Assembly (NCBI RefSeq): GCF_000341285.1
Contig: NW_005178473.1
Coordinates: forward strand, 62,001 to 126,000
Reading direction: 5' to 3'
Origin: Galdieria sulphuraria
Taxonomy: Eukaryota; Rhodophyta; Bangiophyceae; Galdieriales; Galdieriaceae
DNA length: 64,000 nt
A model generated the notes under the pieces. That model did not search any database. It saw only the letters and a list, made by a program, of their open reading frames with translations, and was not told the origin of the DNA. Numbering within the stretch: the first letter of the stretch is position 1; each line of letters begins with the position of its first letter. Both the position numbers and the translations under genes were made by a program. Of this stretch, positions 11,779-22,533 are shown piece by piece.

Positions 11779-12823
11779 TTAGAAAGCGTTCCAATTCAAA
11801 GACTGTAGACTCACTCTTCCAAGTTGTTCTATTAAGCACTCGCTTGTTGGATAATGTAGATATGGAATAGGAACGGCTTCAACTAAAATGCCATTCTGCT
11901 TCATGCATGTCTTCAAGTTCTCAATGTATCCTAATAAAGCAAGATGATCTTGCTTTAAAAAAGAATTTTGTTGTCGAAGGCACTTTACTCTGTACACCAA
12001 TTCCTCTAAACGTTCTCTTTGTTTTCTTCGCGACCGTTCAGCACTAAGCCTATTTTTAATGAGTCGCATTCGTTTTCGTTCTTCCTCGTCTATTTGTTCT
12101 CGCCTTTTTGTTCGTTGGGAAGTTCCTTCTTCTCCTACGTGTGACTCGTTCGAACCTTGTTTTGCAACTGTTGCTTTGATTTCTTTCGTACTTTTTTTAG
12201 GGTCTACACTTGTGGTGACTAGTTGATGTGGACTAGGAGTCTTTGTGGATTCTTGTCGAGACGAAAGACTACTTGAATGGCTCGAACTTGTCATAGAACT
12301 TCGTTGGATGCTATGTTCAGTAGAGAAGATTGGATAGTATCTACCTAGTCCTGCTTCAACTCTTGAGACCTTGCCATAATTGTCTGGGCGATCCTGAAAA
12401 AGATACCAGTCAACCTGTGTGCTCAGCTCATCTTGCGTCCACTCTGATCGTTCTTGAATCGTTGCGAAACTTTGTTGTGTACTGTCGTTCCTTTTGAGAC
12501 CTGTCGTTTGAACCTTTTGAAACGAACTCTCTCCTTGAATTTCGTTCAGTTGTATAGAATATCTATCTTGTGCGTTGATAATCAAGCCTACCTGATCGTT
12601 GCTGTGAAAGTAGAGAATAAATATTCTCGAATTCTGAAATCTGAGTATTTCTTTCTGGATAAACACTTTTTTCTTTCAGTTGCTGATGATCGGGAAGCTC
12701 TTTGCTCGTTGTTGCTAACTCCTCATTTCTTGCTGACAGAGTAACATTGAGTATGAGTTTTGAAAATGGTTACTAGTTACCTTGTATAAGATATTGAATA
12801 GAGGTTCGCCTGTCATGCTCCAT
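11779..12823 (-). CDS. bZIP transcription factor
   Basis: Three exons (12823..12781, 12732..12592, 12533..11779; introns 48 and 58 nt) read in frame to 312 residues. The basic region is RMRLIKNRLSAERSRRKQRERLEEL, with the invariant N-x7-R, followed by a zipper with leucine or equivalent every seventh residue (VYRVKCLRQQNSFLKQDHLALLGYIENL). Upstream is a serine/threonine-rich stretch of about 45 residues with no recognised domain. The first two exons were built from splice signals: MEHDRRTSIQYLIQ, then NEELATTSKELPDHQQLKEKS. An unspliced reading from 12666 also stays open and would give a different N-terminus. Red algal bZIPs are few; the target is unknown. Confidence 0.85.
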
Positions 12824-13285
12824 ATAAGGGATATCGTTTTACAAAACTTTGTATTATTTTAGTTGTGAACCATCTATGGTTTCTAAACTTTTACAAGCTG
12901 TCGAGTTATTGCTACTGGTGACGACATTTTCTACTTTGCAGAATGTCTTCTTGACAAATTGATCAAACATCATTCATTGCGCCTCACATGAAAGCCGTAT
13001 CGTCCCGGATAACGAAAACAAGAGGATCGCATCAAAGTGGATAAAAAGGCTCATCCGCTGCGCACCCGTCTGTTGAGGGTGCGTGTATTGGATGTATCCA
13101 CCGAAACGGTCGTTGAGAAATTTGGATTTCTACTCTCGCCATTGTTTCGATATGATTGGCTTGTAAGAAACATTTCAACTGAGATACGATTCTGTTCTTC
13201 TATACATAAAAAGTGTCACATTTCTGTTTTATACAGAGTTTTTATTTTAATATTATTATCATGAATAACCAAATATATATATTCT
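12824..13285. other. Intergenic region with a short inverted repeat
   Basis: Lies upstream of the bZIP gene and downstream of the GGT gene. It contains a nested inverted repeat: CATCC (13052-13056) with GGATG (13090-13094), and inside it CGCACCC (13061-13067) with GGGTGCG (13077-13083). A 75-codon open frame at 13037..13264 covers it but matches no family I know. The function is unknown; it may be a promoter element, a structured RNA or chance. Confidence 0.4.
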
Positions 13286-16100
13286 TCAGTATGCCGCCGC
13301 CCTTCCCAACTTTCTCGGATCACTAGCAGCCAATAGTCGCCTATTATCACCATTCATGTCACTTGTAACTACAACGACTTGAACTACACCAGCTTCTGAA
13401 GGAGCCTTTGACACAAAACTGTTAGAATAAAAGGAAAGAACTACACAAACTCACTGTAATATTATGTCCAGCATCTTTCAAGTCTTGACAAACGTCGGAC
13501 CAGTAAGACCAATCAGGCTATTATACCGTATGTTAGAATTCATTCGAATACCTCTACTAAATACCTTGTTTGATAAAGAAGTTGAAAAAGTATCGGTCAA
13601 CTCACAAGAAGAACTGTTCAAAGACTCCAAAAAAACAGTATTTGGAAACAACTGATGGTGTAAACGAGGCGCCGCTATGGCCTAAAGAAATAAATAAATA
13701 TAATGTTCAATAAGGAAAAGTTTCCTTACCTTTGCAGGATCGTCTCCAAACGTTGCAATATTCAAAAATACTTGAGCAACTGAAGTAATGATTCTTGGAC
13801 CACCACTTCCACCTAATACCATATAAAGTCTTCCGTTCTTCAAAACAATAAGAGGACTCATAGAAGATAAAGGCCGCTTTCCAGGTTCCTTAGAATATGC
13901 AAACTTGAGAACAACTCAGACCCAATATGTTACAACTCACTACTTCATTTGCTTCTGCTGGAGCTAAACCAAACGAATTTTCACGATTTCCGGTAGAGAA
14001 GTCATCCATTTCGTTATTTAAAAGTATTCCTGTAGAGGAAGAAACAAAACGTGCACCAAATGGAAGATTCACGGTTGAAGTAATCGCAACTGCATTTCCT
14101 TCTTCATCAACCACAGATAAGTGAGTAGTACCATGATCCTAACATCATTTAGCCAGTATAAGCTTCTTCCATATAAAAAGACTAAGAAAATTACTTCATT
14201 GATAGTCCTTTGTGACGTGATGTAATGTGAAGGTGCAAAAGTCTTTTGTTCAACGATACGAGAAAACAAATCGTTCGCCAAACTCTCACTCAACATCTTC
14301 TCAACTTGTTCGTCGGTTCCATTTACGAAAGCAGGATCACCTAGTAACATCCTCTCACCAAATGCAAACTTCAATGCTTCCGTTAAACTATAATAAATAT
14401 GATTAAAAATAAGGCAAAAAAAAGAGCATTACACACAAGTGATAAGAACGACCATTTCTGCCCAACGTATTCATTTTCGCTAATTGCAAAATGTTCAGAA
14501 TCAATCCTAAAGTGGGTCCACCAGAAGATGGAGGTGGAACACTAATCAAATCCAACCCGTTATATTCGAAATGAATCGGGGTACGTCGAATAACTTGATA
14601 GTTCCTTTTCATGAAAAATGTTACAAACTCGCTGATCTTACTCTTCCCATTCACATACCGTAAGTCATCTGCTGTTAGGATCCCACCGGCTCGAATGACA
14701 TCTTCAGAAAGGTTTTTAGCTAAGTGTTGATACAATGCATCTGCCCCTTTTTCAGCAACCAACTCAAGGGTTTTCCTTAAAGCTACTTGTGACCAATTGT
14801 CATTTTCTTCTAACAATACAAATTCTTCATCTTCGCCTTCATAGTTAGAAGAATTGAAATTTTCCTCCACAGTTCCTTCCGATCTTCGATGCATATTCTC
14901 CACAGAAGAATTTACACACTCGGAAACCACACGAGAACTGAATTCAGGAGTCTTTACAAAAACTACTTTTGTAAATAATTCCCTTAATGAAGGTGACTCA
15001 AAAATAATGTCTTTGTATTCTTTCAGTCGTTTGGCAAGAAGTGGTCCGACCTTTGAAGAACTAGCAAGTTCTACACTCAGCTCGACAAGGGACTTCCATG
15101 AAACTTTTCCATAGAGTTGATGTGCTAACTCTAAAGCTTTCAACTCTCCAGGAACTGCAACTGCTTTCCCACCAACTACTGAAGTAGAGCTGTTCAAAAA
15201 CATTTCCTTTGTAGATGAAGATGGAGCAACTTCCCTTCCGTCCAAAAAATCTTCGGTTCCATTTGCCAAACGAATAAGTATAAAGCAACCACCACCGATT
15301 GTACTAGCGAAAGGATTCAACACTCCTTGACACAATGTCGTAGCAATAGCTGAATCAACCGCATTTCCATCCATATCACGAAGGACTCTGATTCCGATCT
15401 TGGAGCACTCTGGATTATCTGCGGCAACCGAACCTTTTGCACCTGTAACAAGAACAGACGTAGAGGTTGTTTCCTGTGCGACTCCTATTAACAACAGAAA
15501 GCTAAGATCAAAGTGAAAATCAAAAAAAGTCTTACCTGGAAGCTCCGGTGCTTCCGGACTTAGCTTGTGCAATACCACTGGCAAGCCTAATACAACAAAA
15601 GCCAGTAACAACAAAAGTGAAATCATTCCACAATAACGAGAGGTTTCCCTGTCCTCAAACCAAGAGTCACTGCTGCTAACTCCCAATATTCTTTTAGCAA
15701 GACTCGAAACGCGATACATTAATCGTCTTCCAGTAGATAAGCTTCCAGGCTGCCAATCCCAAGGACCCCATTCACTTCTAGTAGGTTCCAAGTCTATTTC
15801 CGTTTCCACCTGATTCAAGTTTCCAAGTAGCGGAGGAAAACCACTTCTTTCGCTAATCCTGTAAGCAGACTTTTCCGAGCCAGCAGGTTGTACCTCGTTA
15901 AAGTCATCAGGGTGCCAGTTATTCACGTAAATATCTTCCAATCTAATGTTCTGCGCTTCTTCGTCTTCAACTGGAGAATATGCTGTTCCCTGGATTGGCG
16001 ACTCAACTCCCCAGTCTCCTCCATTTTCTTGAGCGTTCCTTCCTATGTCTGGGCGTCTGTTTTCGTCGCCATCGTTTGGTAACTTTGCGTACGAACTCAT
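13286..16100 (-). CDS. GGT: Membrane-anchored gamma-glutamyltranspeptidase
   Basis: Cleaves the gamma-glutamyl bond of glutathione and conjugates at the cell surface or in the vacuole. Eight exons join in frame to about 820 residues: 16100..15536, 15484..14437, 14387..14195, 14138..13941, 13888..13730, 13681..13565, 13517..13455 and 13405..13286 (introns 47-56 nt). An acidic cytosolic region of about 155 residues precedes one hydrophobic anchor (MISLLLLLAFVVLGLPVVL), giving a type II topology. The enzyme domain shows VAADNPECSKIGIRVLRDMDGNAVDSAIAT and TIGGGCF. The autocleavage threonine lies in DHGTTHLSVVDEEGNAVA, followed by NLPFGARFVS and PLSSMSP. The N-terminal tail is much longer than in animal GGT1, and an acidic insert (EGEDEEFVLLEENDN) sits in the large subunit. 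All eight introns are inferred from phase and motif continuity. Confidence 0.93.
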
Positions 16101-16357
16101 CCTGTTCGAGAAGTGTTCATCCCAATCCCATGGAAAGCATTCAGTGGAAAAGTTGTTGGGAAATCATATAATCACTGACGAAGAAGAGACGATTAGAATA
16201 CACAAAAGAATAGCACCAAAGAAATGAAACAGGGAGGGAATGCTGGAGTGAAATTTCCAAAAGATGGAAGGAAACTAACAAAAGCATATGAATGCTGTAA
16301 AGACTGCGAAAATTTCTTATTCTTTTAGCTTATATGACTGTTAAGCTGAAATGGAAA

Positions 16358-16419
16358 GGAAATTTTACAATAAGCAAAAACAATAATGAAGCTAATCATA
16401 CCATTACTTTTACGGTAAT
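16358..16419. repeat. 62-bp sequence repeated on the far side of the gap (left copy)
   Basis: This 62-bp sequence, starting GGAAATTTTACAATAAGC and ending TTTTACGGTAAT, directly abuts the run of N. The same 62 bp reappear base for base at 17195..17256, directly after the gap. Identity to the last base on both sides points to one locus placed twice at two contig ends, not to a biological repeat. Confidence 0.9.
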
Positions 16420-17194
16420 NNNNNNNNNNNNNNNNNNNNNNNNNNNNNNNNNNNNNNNNNNNNNNNNNNNNNNNNNNNNNNNNNNNNNNNNNNNNNNNNN
16501 NNNNNNNNNNNNNNNNNNNNNNNNNNNNNNNNNNNNNNNNNNNNNNNNNNNNNNNNNNNNNNNNNNNNNNNNNNNNNNNNNNNNNNNNNNNNNNNNNNNN
16601 NNNNNNNNNNNNNNNNNNNNNNNNNNNNNNNNNNNNNNNNNNNNNNNNNNNNNNNNNNNNNNNNNNNNNNNNNNNNNNNNNNNNNNNNNNNNNNNNNNNN
16701 NNNNNNNNNNNNNNNNNNNNNNNNNNNNNNNNNNNNNNNNNNNNNNNNNNNNNNNNNNNNNNNNNNNNNNNNNNNNNNNNNNNNNNNNNNNNNNNNNNNN
16801 NNNNNNNNNNNNNNNNNNNNNNNNNNNNNNNNNNNNNNNNNNNNNNNNNNNNNNNNNNNNNNNNNNNNNNNNNNNNNNNNNNNNNNNNNNNNNNNNNNNN
16901 NNNNNNNNNNNNNNNNNNNNNNNNNNNNNNNNNNNNNNNNNNNNNNNNNNNNNNNNNNNNNNNNNNNNNNNNNNNNNNNNNNNNNNNNNNNNNNNNNNNN
17001 NNNNNNNNNNNNNNNNNNNNNNNNNNNNNNNNNNNNNNNNNNNNNNNNNNNNNNNNNNNNNNNNNNNNNNNNNNNNNNNNNNNNNNNNNNNNNNNNNNNN
17101 NNNNNNNNNNNNNNNNNNNNNNNNNNNNNNNNNNNNNNNNNNNNNNNNNNNNNNNNNNNNNNNNNNNNNNNNNNNNNNNNNNNNNNNNNNNNNN
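16420..17194. other. Assembly gap (775 N)
   Basis: A run of 775 unknown bases between the GGT and profilin genes. Any open frame drawn through it is meaningless. Because its flanks are the same 62 bp, the true distance may be zero or far from 775. Confidence 0.99.
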
Positions 17195-17256
17195 GGAAAT
17201 TTTACAATAAGCAAAAACAATAATGAAGCTAATCATACCATTACTTTTACGGTAAT
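17195..17256. repeat. 62-bp sequence repeated on the far side of the gap (right copy)
   Basis: Exact copy of 16358..16419 in the same orientation. Beyond it (17257-17621) is intergenic DNA upstream of profilin, with a plausible 5' UTR intron beginning GGTAAGTGAAC near 17539, but no gene. Confidence 0.9.
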
Positions 17257-17621
17257 ATACTAAGAAACAATAAGAGGAGCTTGAGTTCATTTATTTCGCA
17301 AAGATGCAATCATCTAACCATAAAAATTCCATTTCATTAGAGTTGAAGAAGATGATATAGTGGCATGATGAAAGTGAATACTGTATTAACTATTGAGCAC
17401 TTTCAGTGACCCAAATGTCTCCAACACAAATAGTCCTTCGTGAGAATGTCCTTGTATAAAGAATTTGAAATTTTCCCTCCATCCACGTTGACAACAATTA
17501 CAGACAGCACATCTTTATTTTAGAGGAAAATTGAGTGTGGGTAAGTGAACTTTTCAAATTGTTTTTGTTTCTTTGGTGGCTTCGTGGTTTCACTTGATTA
17601 CCTTGTTATAAGAAGCTCAAA

Positions 17622-18252
17622 ATGTCTTGGCAAAGTGTGAGTCTGTATTTGAATTGTGGACAGAATATAATCTCATTTACTTGTTAAATAAGTATATCGA
17701 TGACAACCTATTAGCTTCTGGTTTTTGCTATGCCGCTATTTGTGGCTTTGATGGTTCTCCCTGGGCCAACTCTCCAGGATTCCAGGTTTGTGAGGAAAGC
17801 TAGACTATTTCTATTTAATGACCTTTTTCAAGTTGTTGCCTGAGGAAGCAACTCTATTGAGCAAAGTTTTATCGGAGGGAAATATTGATACGATTGCTTC
17901 CAATGGTTTTACAGTAGCTGGACAAAAATATGCCTTTACTCGTGCAGACTTGGATGACGAAGAGGCAGCCCCGAGTATTCAAGGAAGATGCAAAGAAGTA
18001 ATGATTTATTTATGAGTCATATTCTCTTATTTATGATATTTCACTGTTAGGAAGGTTTATCTGGAAGAGGTTTGATTGTGATGAAAAGTAATCAGGCCTT
18101 GATTGTAGGAGTCCATGATCCAGAATACACAAGCGCAACTTTCCGGCAGGTACTACTTGTGCTCTCTTAAGTCGATCAGTGTAAAGTGTCTGTTTTAGGT
18201 GAATCTGGACATGACAAACTTGGCCAACTATTTGATGGAGAATGGCTTTTAG
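17622..18252 (+). CDS. Profilin
   Basis: Actin-monomer and polyproline-binding protein. Five small exons (17622..17636, 17693..17785, 17833..17997, 18051..18149, 18199..18252) give 141 residues. The start MSWQSYIDDNLLASG is the classic profilin N-terminus; then come AICGFDGSPWANSPGFQ, TVAGQKYAFTRAD, GRGLIVMKSNQALIVGVHD and the end QVNLDMTNLANYLMENGF. The first exon is only 15 nt, so an ORF-based search misses the real start. Introns are 47-56 nt. Length and motif order are those of plant and protist profilins. Confidence 0.95.
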
Positions 18253-18463
18253 TCTAGCCATGAACGACTTGTGATGCTCAACATTTCCCAATATTTGATC
18301 ATCAGTTCGAGTAGCCAGTTTAATGACATGTTACTTGTGTGTTGTGTTGAAATAAAGGCATATGAATGACTTGGATATTTCTTTTTGAACAATCCAAAAG
18401 AAACAAGTACGTATTTCTTATTTTCAAATAAAATGCAACGGGAACGCAATTTAAACTTATCAG

Positions 18464-19474
18464 ATGGAGGAAGAAACTGGTACGGAACAACTAGAGACTC
18501 AAACAGGTGGGGAAACCGTAGAAGAACAATCAGATAATCCTGTAGAAACCGAAACTTTTTCGAATCAGTATTTAGAACAGCTTATCTTGTCATACTTTAA
18601 ACATCATTGTTTTTCCAAGACAGCAGAGTCTTTTGCTAGTGAACTTGCTGGGGAGGTCAAAGTAGAGCCTATTTCAGTAACGACTACTGAAAGTTTGAAT
18701 GTTTTGATTCCAAGACAAATACAGTTACTGGATAAACAAGAACTGGAATTATTGGATTTGAGAAAAAGTAAGCTACTTGTCTTGGGCGCTTGCAACTATC
18801 TTCATCGACTTGTTGTATTCATAGGGGTATGGCAACTGATAAAGAAAGGAGATTGTTTAACGGGTTTGGACTGGGCTAATGTTGTACTACGTCGCAGTAT
18901 TCAAGGCAGTGGAACAACACAGTTCAAGCCTGAAGACGACTGCTTGGAGACGTATTTTCCAAAGGTTGCCTTTCGAGTTTTTTGTCATCACTTTGTAGAA
19001 TTGATACGTCAAAACAAGCCTTTGGAGGCATTATCTTTTGCGAAAAGCAAACTTGGTCCTCTTTGCGATACTGATTCGAGTTTTATCGAAAGATTCCAGG
19101 TATGAAGAATTGAATACTTGAGCATGGATATTTAGTCCCTAAAAACTTTTCAAAGGACTATTTAGCTCTTTTGGCGTATGAAGATCCCGAAAAGTCTCCC
19201 GAGTTTCATCTCATGTCTTTGGAAGAACGCGACGAAACTGCAGAGGAAGTCAATGGCTGTTTAGTTAACTTTCAAGGTAATCATGAAGAAAGAAATTGTT
19301 TCATTTTGGCTCATAATGAGTACTGTTGAAGTGTATTATTCTTTAGGGATTCTCGGAAGGTTCTCTTTGTTGGAAAGACTAGTTCGTCAACTAGGGGTAA
19401 CGATGGACACACTATCCGAACTTTCTGATTCCAACAAAGAGAAGAAATGGAGCTTCCATGATTACGTTATTTGA
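18464..19474 (+). CDS. GID8-like LisH-CTLH-CRA protein (CTLH/GID E3 ligase subunit)
   Basis: Probable scaffold subunit of the GID/CTLH ubiquitin ligase. Exons 18464..18767, 18825..19099, 19156..19276 and 19347..19474 give 275 residues. After an acidic, threonine- and glutamate-rich head of about 30 residues comes a LisH motif (LEQLILSYFKHHCFSKTAESFASEL), a CTLH helix pair, and the CRA segment VFCHHFVELIRQNKPLEALSFAKSKL, then YLALLAYEDPEKSPEFHLMSLEERDETAEEVN. The first intron (57 nt, 18768..18824) is a multiple of three and stop-free, so an unspliced frame also reads through; removing it restores a smooth CTLH region. RanBPM paralogues share the domains but carry a SPRY domain, absent here. 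Confidence 0.85.
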
Positions 19475-19699
19475 GAGCATATATGTTTTGTAAATGAAAA
19501 GATTTTTCGACTTGTAAAGAGCGATTCATGTCAAGTTGTTATGATTGGTGGAAATGGGCAGTGCAAAGAGTTTATGACTCAGTGTGTTCACTCTCAAAAC
19601 ACCAACCATTATTCATTTTACAATAGTCTTCACGTTGCAAAATGAATTCCTGTTCAAGAAATATTCACTGGAACCGAAGACAACTTGTATCGAAAATTT

Positions 19700-21998
19700 T
19701 CATACTCTTTCAAAAACAATTCTCGTTTCTTTGCGATCCATCTTCACAGGGCCATGTGTCATGATCGATATGTTTTCGGGTAAATTATTTAATACTACGC
19801 GACTTTCTTCCCTTTCCAGTTGCAAGTGCTCAGCCAAGTACTTGGGCAATGCTGCTATTCTAGGTAAACCAAACACATGAAGCTCTTGGACCCTTGCATT
19901 CCAATCGGTCTCCTTATTCTCAAAGGCACGAGTTGATTCTACTTCAGGACCCAAAAACAACATCGTGCCTTCCTTCATAAGCAACGGATATTCTCTCCAT
20001 GAATATTTTCTGGTCAAAATTTGTCCTCCTCTCCATCTTTCTCCAGTCCACCAATCGTACCAGTAAAGAGAATCATCAGGAATGTAAAATGTTACTTCGT
20101 CTCGTGGATTCGTTACAGGTGATACCAATATACAAGGACCAAATAAAAACTCCAACTCAAATTGTCGACCAATCACATCTCGATGATACACCAAAGGTAA
20201 AGCTCGCATAACTGGTAAACCCAAATGACGAGCTTCCTCTAAACAAAATTCAAGATACAACAATAGTCGATATCGCCATTTCATGCATTCAAGTATCCCA
20301 TCTTCCACTTGTTCAAATATCCAAGGCTCTGACGGTCCAAGGCCGTGAAATCGCATATGGCTCGAGTAGATAGCTGTTTGTGTCCAACGAAGGAGTAATT
20401 GACTGGATAGATAATGTTCTCTACTATAGAAACCTCCAATATCCGTAGCATAACAAGTTCCACCACTCATTCCCCAGGATAATCCACCTCGTATAGAAGC
20501 TTCTAAACCTCCCCAATCTGCTTGCGGATCTCCTCCCCACTGAGTTGGATAACATTGACTGGAAATCCAACCGGATCGACCAAACACCATAGCTGCTCCA
20601 TTCTTTGGATTACCGTAAAGTTGTGTAGCCTCATATACACAACGATTATACAACAGTGAATATACATTATGCAATCTTTCTCCACTATCACCATTAAAAG
20701 CAATAGCTCTATCTTCTATTTGCTCACCAAAGTCAGTCTTCATAACATCCACTCCAATATCAAACAATTTCTTGTGACTTTCACACCAAACTTTATACGC
20801 TTCAGGGTTAGTAAAATCCAAAATGCCACTATTTGGAAGAGGAGGGCAACTTGGAAGAGAAAGGACCTCGTGGCCAAACATATATCAAGGTTTCTCCACT
20901 AGCCTTATCTTTTAACAAGTATTCCTTTCTTGCAAGTTCAACAAACCAAGGATGATAAATAGAAATCAGTGGATATTCCCAACAAGCAACTCGAAAATTC
21001 AAACGATGTAATGTTTCTACCAATGCAGCAGGATTCGGATATCGAGAAGGATCCCATCCAAACGCAAATCTCGTAAACGTGTCCAACCATGTTCGACCAT
21101 CCAATAGAAAAACATCCGAAGGAAATTGCTTCTTACGCAATCGAGTAGCAGTTTCCACTATTTCTTGTTCATTTTTATACCAAGCACGAGAAATCCAAAT
21201 TCCCAAACCCCAAAGAGGGAGTTGAGGAGTTTTTCCGGTCAACCAACTATATTTTTGCAAAATATTCACACAATTTTCTTCAAGAAATATGAAAATATCC
21301 AATGCGGAATCTTCCTCGACGAATCCTATATAGGAGCGATGAGAATATTGTGGGTAGCCTACTGCATGATAGACTCTATTAGGAGTATGAAACAAGATTC
21401 CCCAACCCTTAGTACTCCATAAAAAGGGACAGTTTTTATAGGACCATTCTGCATTTACTCCAACGGCATCTCTATTATCTGAAGAGATCCACTGTCCACG
21501 TTTATTCAGGGATGACCATTTCTCTCCTAGTCCATAAATGGGTTCTCCACTTTCTAATCCCAGAGCAAATGACCAAAATCTTCTGTTCTGCCATATGCCC
21601 AAACCCATAGGAGGGATTCTATGAGGTGATACAAAAGAGGCGTCTTGAGGTGAGGTTATCCTAAGCTGTGAATCCTTGAAAAACGAAAGCGAACCCGAAT
21701 TTTGATCGATATGAATTGCAAGGCTCTCTGACTCTGCTACCCACTGATCATTACTGGAATACCAGTATGGATTGGTTATTTTCGAATCAAGGTTTTCTCT
21801 AACGAGTCCGTAGTTCACCGAACTGGCTGTTCCCAAAGATATGCGTACTAGAGTAGAATCTATGAACTGGACGCACAGGTCTCCCAGGTTTGTCTTCAAG
21901 TGACTTTCTCGATTCTCTAAAAGTGGCGCTAAGAATCTTGCTTTCTCTATTTTCGATAGGTCAGGGTGCCAAGAGGTTTCAAAAGAAGACTGAAACAT
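19700..21998 (-). CDS. GH31 family alpha-glycosidase (YicI-like), with an apparent frameshift
   Basis: A glycoside hydrolase of family 31, nearest in style to bacterial YicI-type alpha-xylosidase/alpha-glucosidase. The N-terminal part (21998 to about 20880) carries GEPIYGLGEKWSSLNKRG and FLLDGRTWLDTFTRFAFGWDPSRYPNP. The C-terminal part (20881..19700) has SGILDFTNPEAYKVW, the nucleophile motif VMKTDFGEQI and the acid/base region YPTQWGGDPQADW. The two parts are in different frames, overlapping at 20829..20881, and no GT-AG intron of normal size restores the frame without deleting conserved sequence. This suggests a one-base sequencing error or a recent inactivating change. The combined length, about 765 residues, is normal. 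No signal peptide is obvious, so a cytosolic enzyme acting on imported sugar is plausible. Exact substrate unknown. Confidence 0.88.
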
Positions 21999-22533
21999 CT
22001 TGAGGACTTTTAGTTATCGGCTCCTTGATTGATCTCTCTTCTCACTCACACTTCTCTTCAATTTGGAGTCGAAAAAATTGAATTGCCATTGGACAGACAG
22101 AGCAAAGAGCATCGAGGTATACAAAAGTATATCCAAACAATGAAACAAATTTATGTGCATTATTATCTTGTCTCAAGAATCGTCTCTTATTTCTTTGCTC
22201 CAAGGTGCTTGACAATATCTAAATATAGTTGATTCCTTTACACTCTTTTGTTACGAGAATACCAGTACAGCAATCCATTTTGGTTAGAAGAATATCAAAC
22301 AGACACTTGTTTTTTTCCCACATATTCGGCATTTGCTGTTTTTAAAAATAATAATATGTAAGAATAAATAACAAAAAAGTCAACAAACCGCAGCTGACTT
22401 GGGGTATTTTGTGAAAATTTCGGGTTACAGTTTAGATTCAATTTTACTTGTACTAAACTTCTTCATTTTTCCAAAAATAAAGTATTCTTGAATCTTTTCA
22501 ACAACCTCAAGTCTTTTGAACGGTAACACTTAC
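21999..22533. other. A+T-rich intergenic region upstream of the GH31 gene
   Basis: About 535 bp between two minus-strand genes: the promoter side of the glycosidase and the 3' side of the oligopeptidase. The middle (22290-22500) has long A/T runs. No gene, repeat or RNA was recognised. Confidence 0.5.

Noticed and set aside
13037-13264. 75-codon frame over the inverted repeat, beginning MDKKAHPLRTRLL
   Set aside because: I could not connect it to an upstream exon or any family; the later half is A+T-rich intergenic sequence.
16325-17290. Long frames on both strands through the N run
   Set aside because: They consist almost wholly of unknown residues and exist only because N cannot encode a stop.
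20831-20881. 51-nt intron GTTTGG...AAATAG to repair the GH31 frame
   Set aside because: Size fits, but the phase does not: the joined frame meets a stop within seven codons and breaks DFTNPEA.
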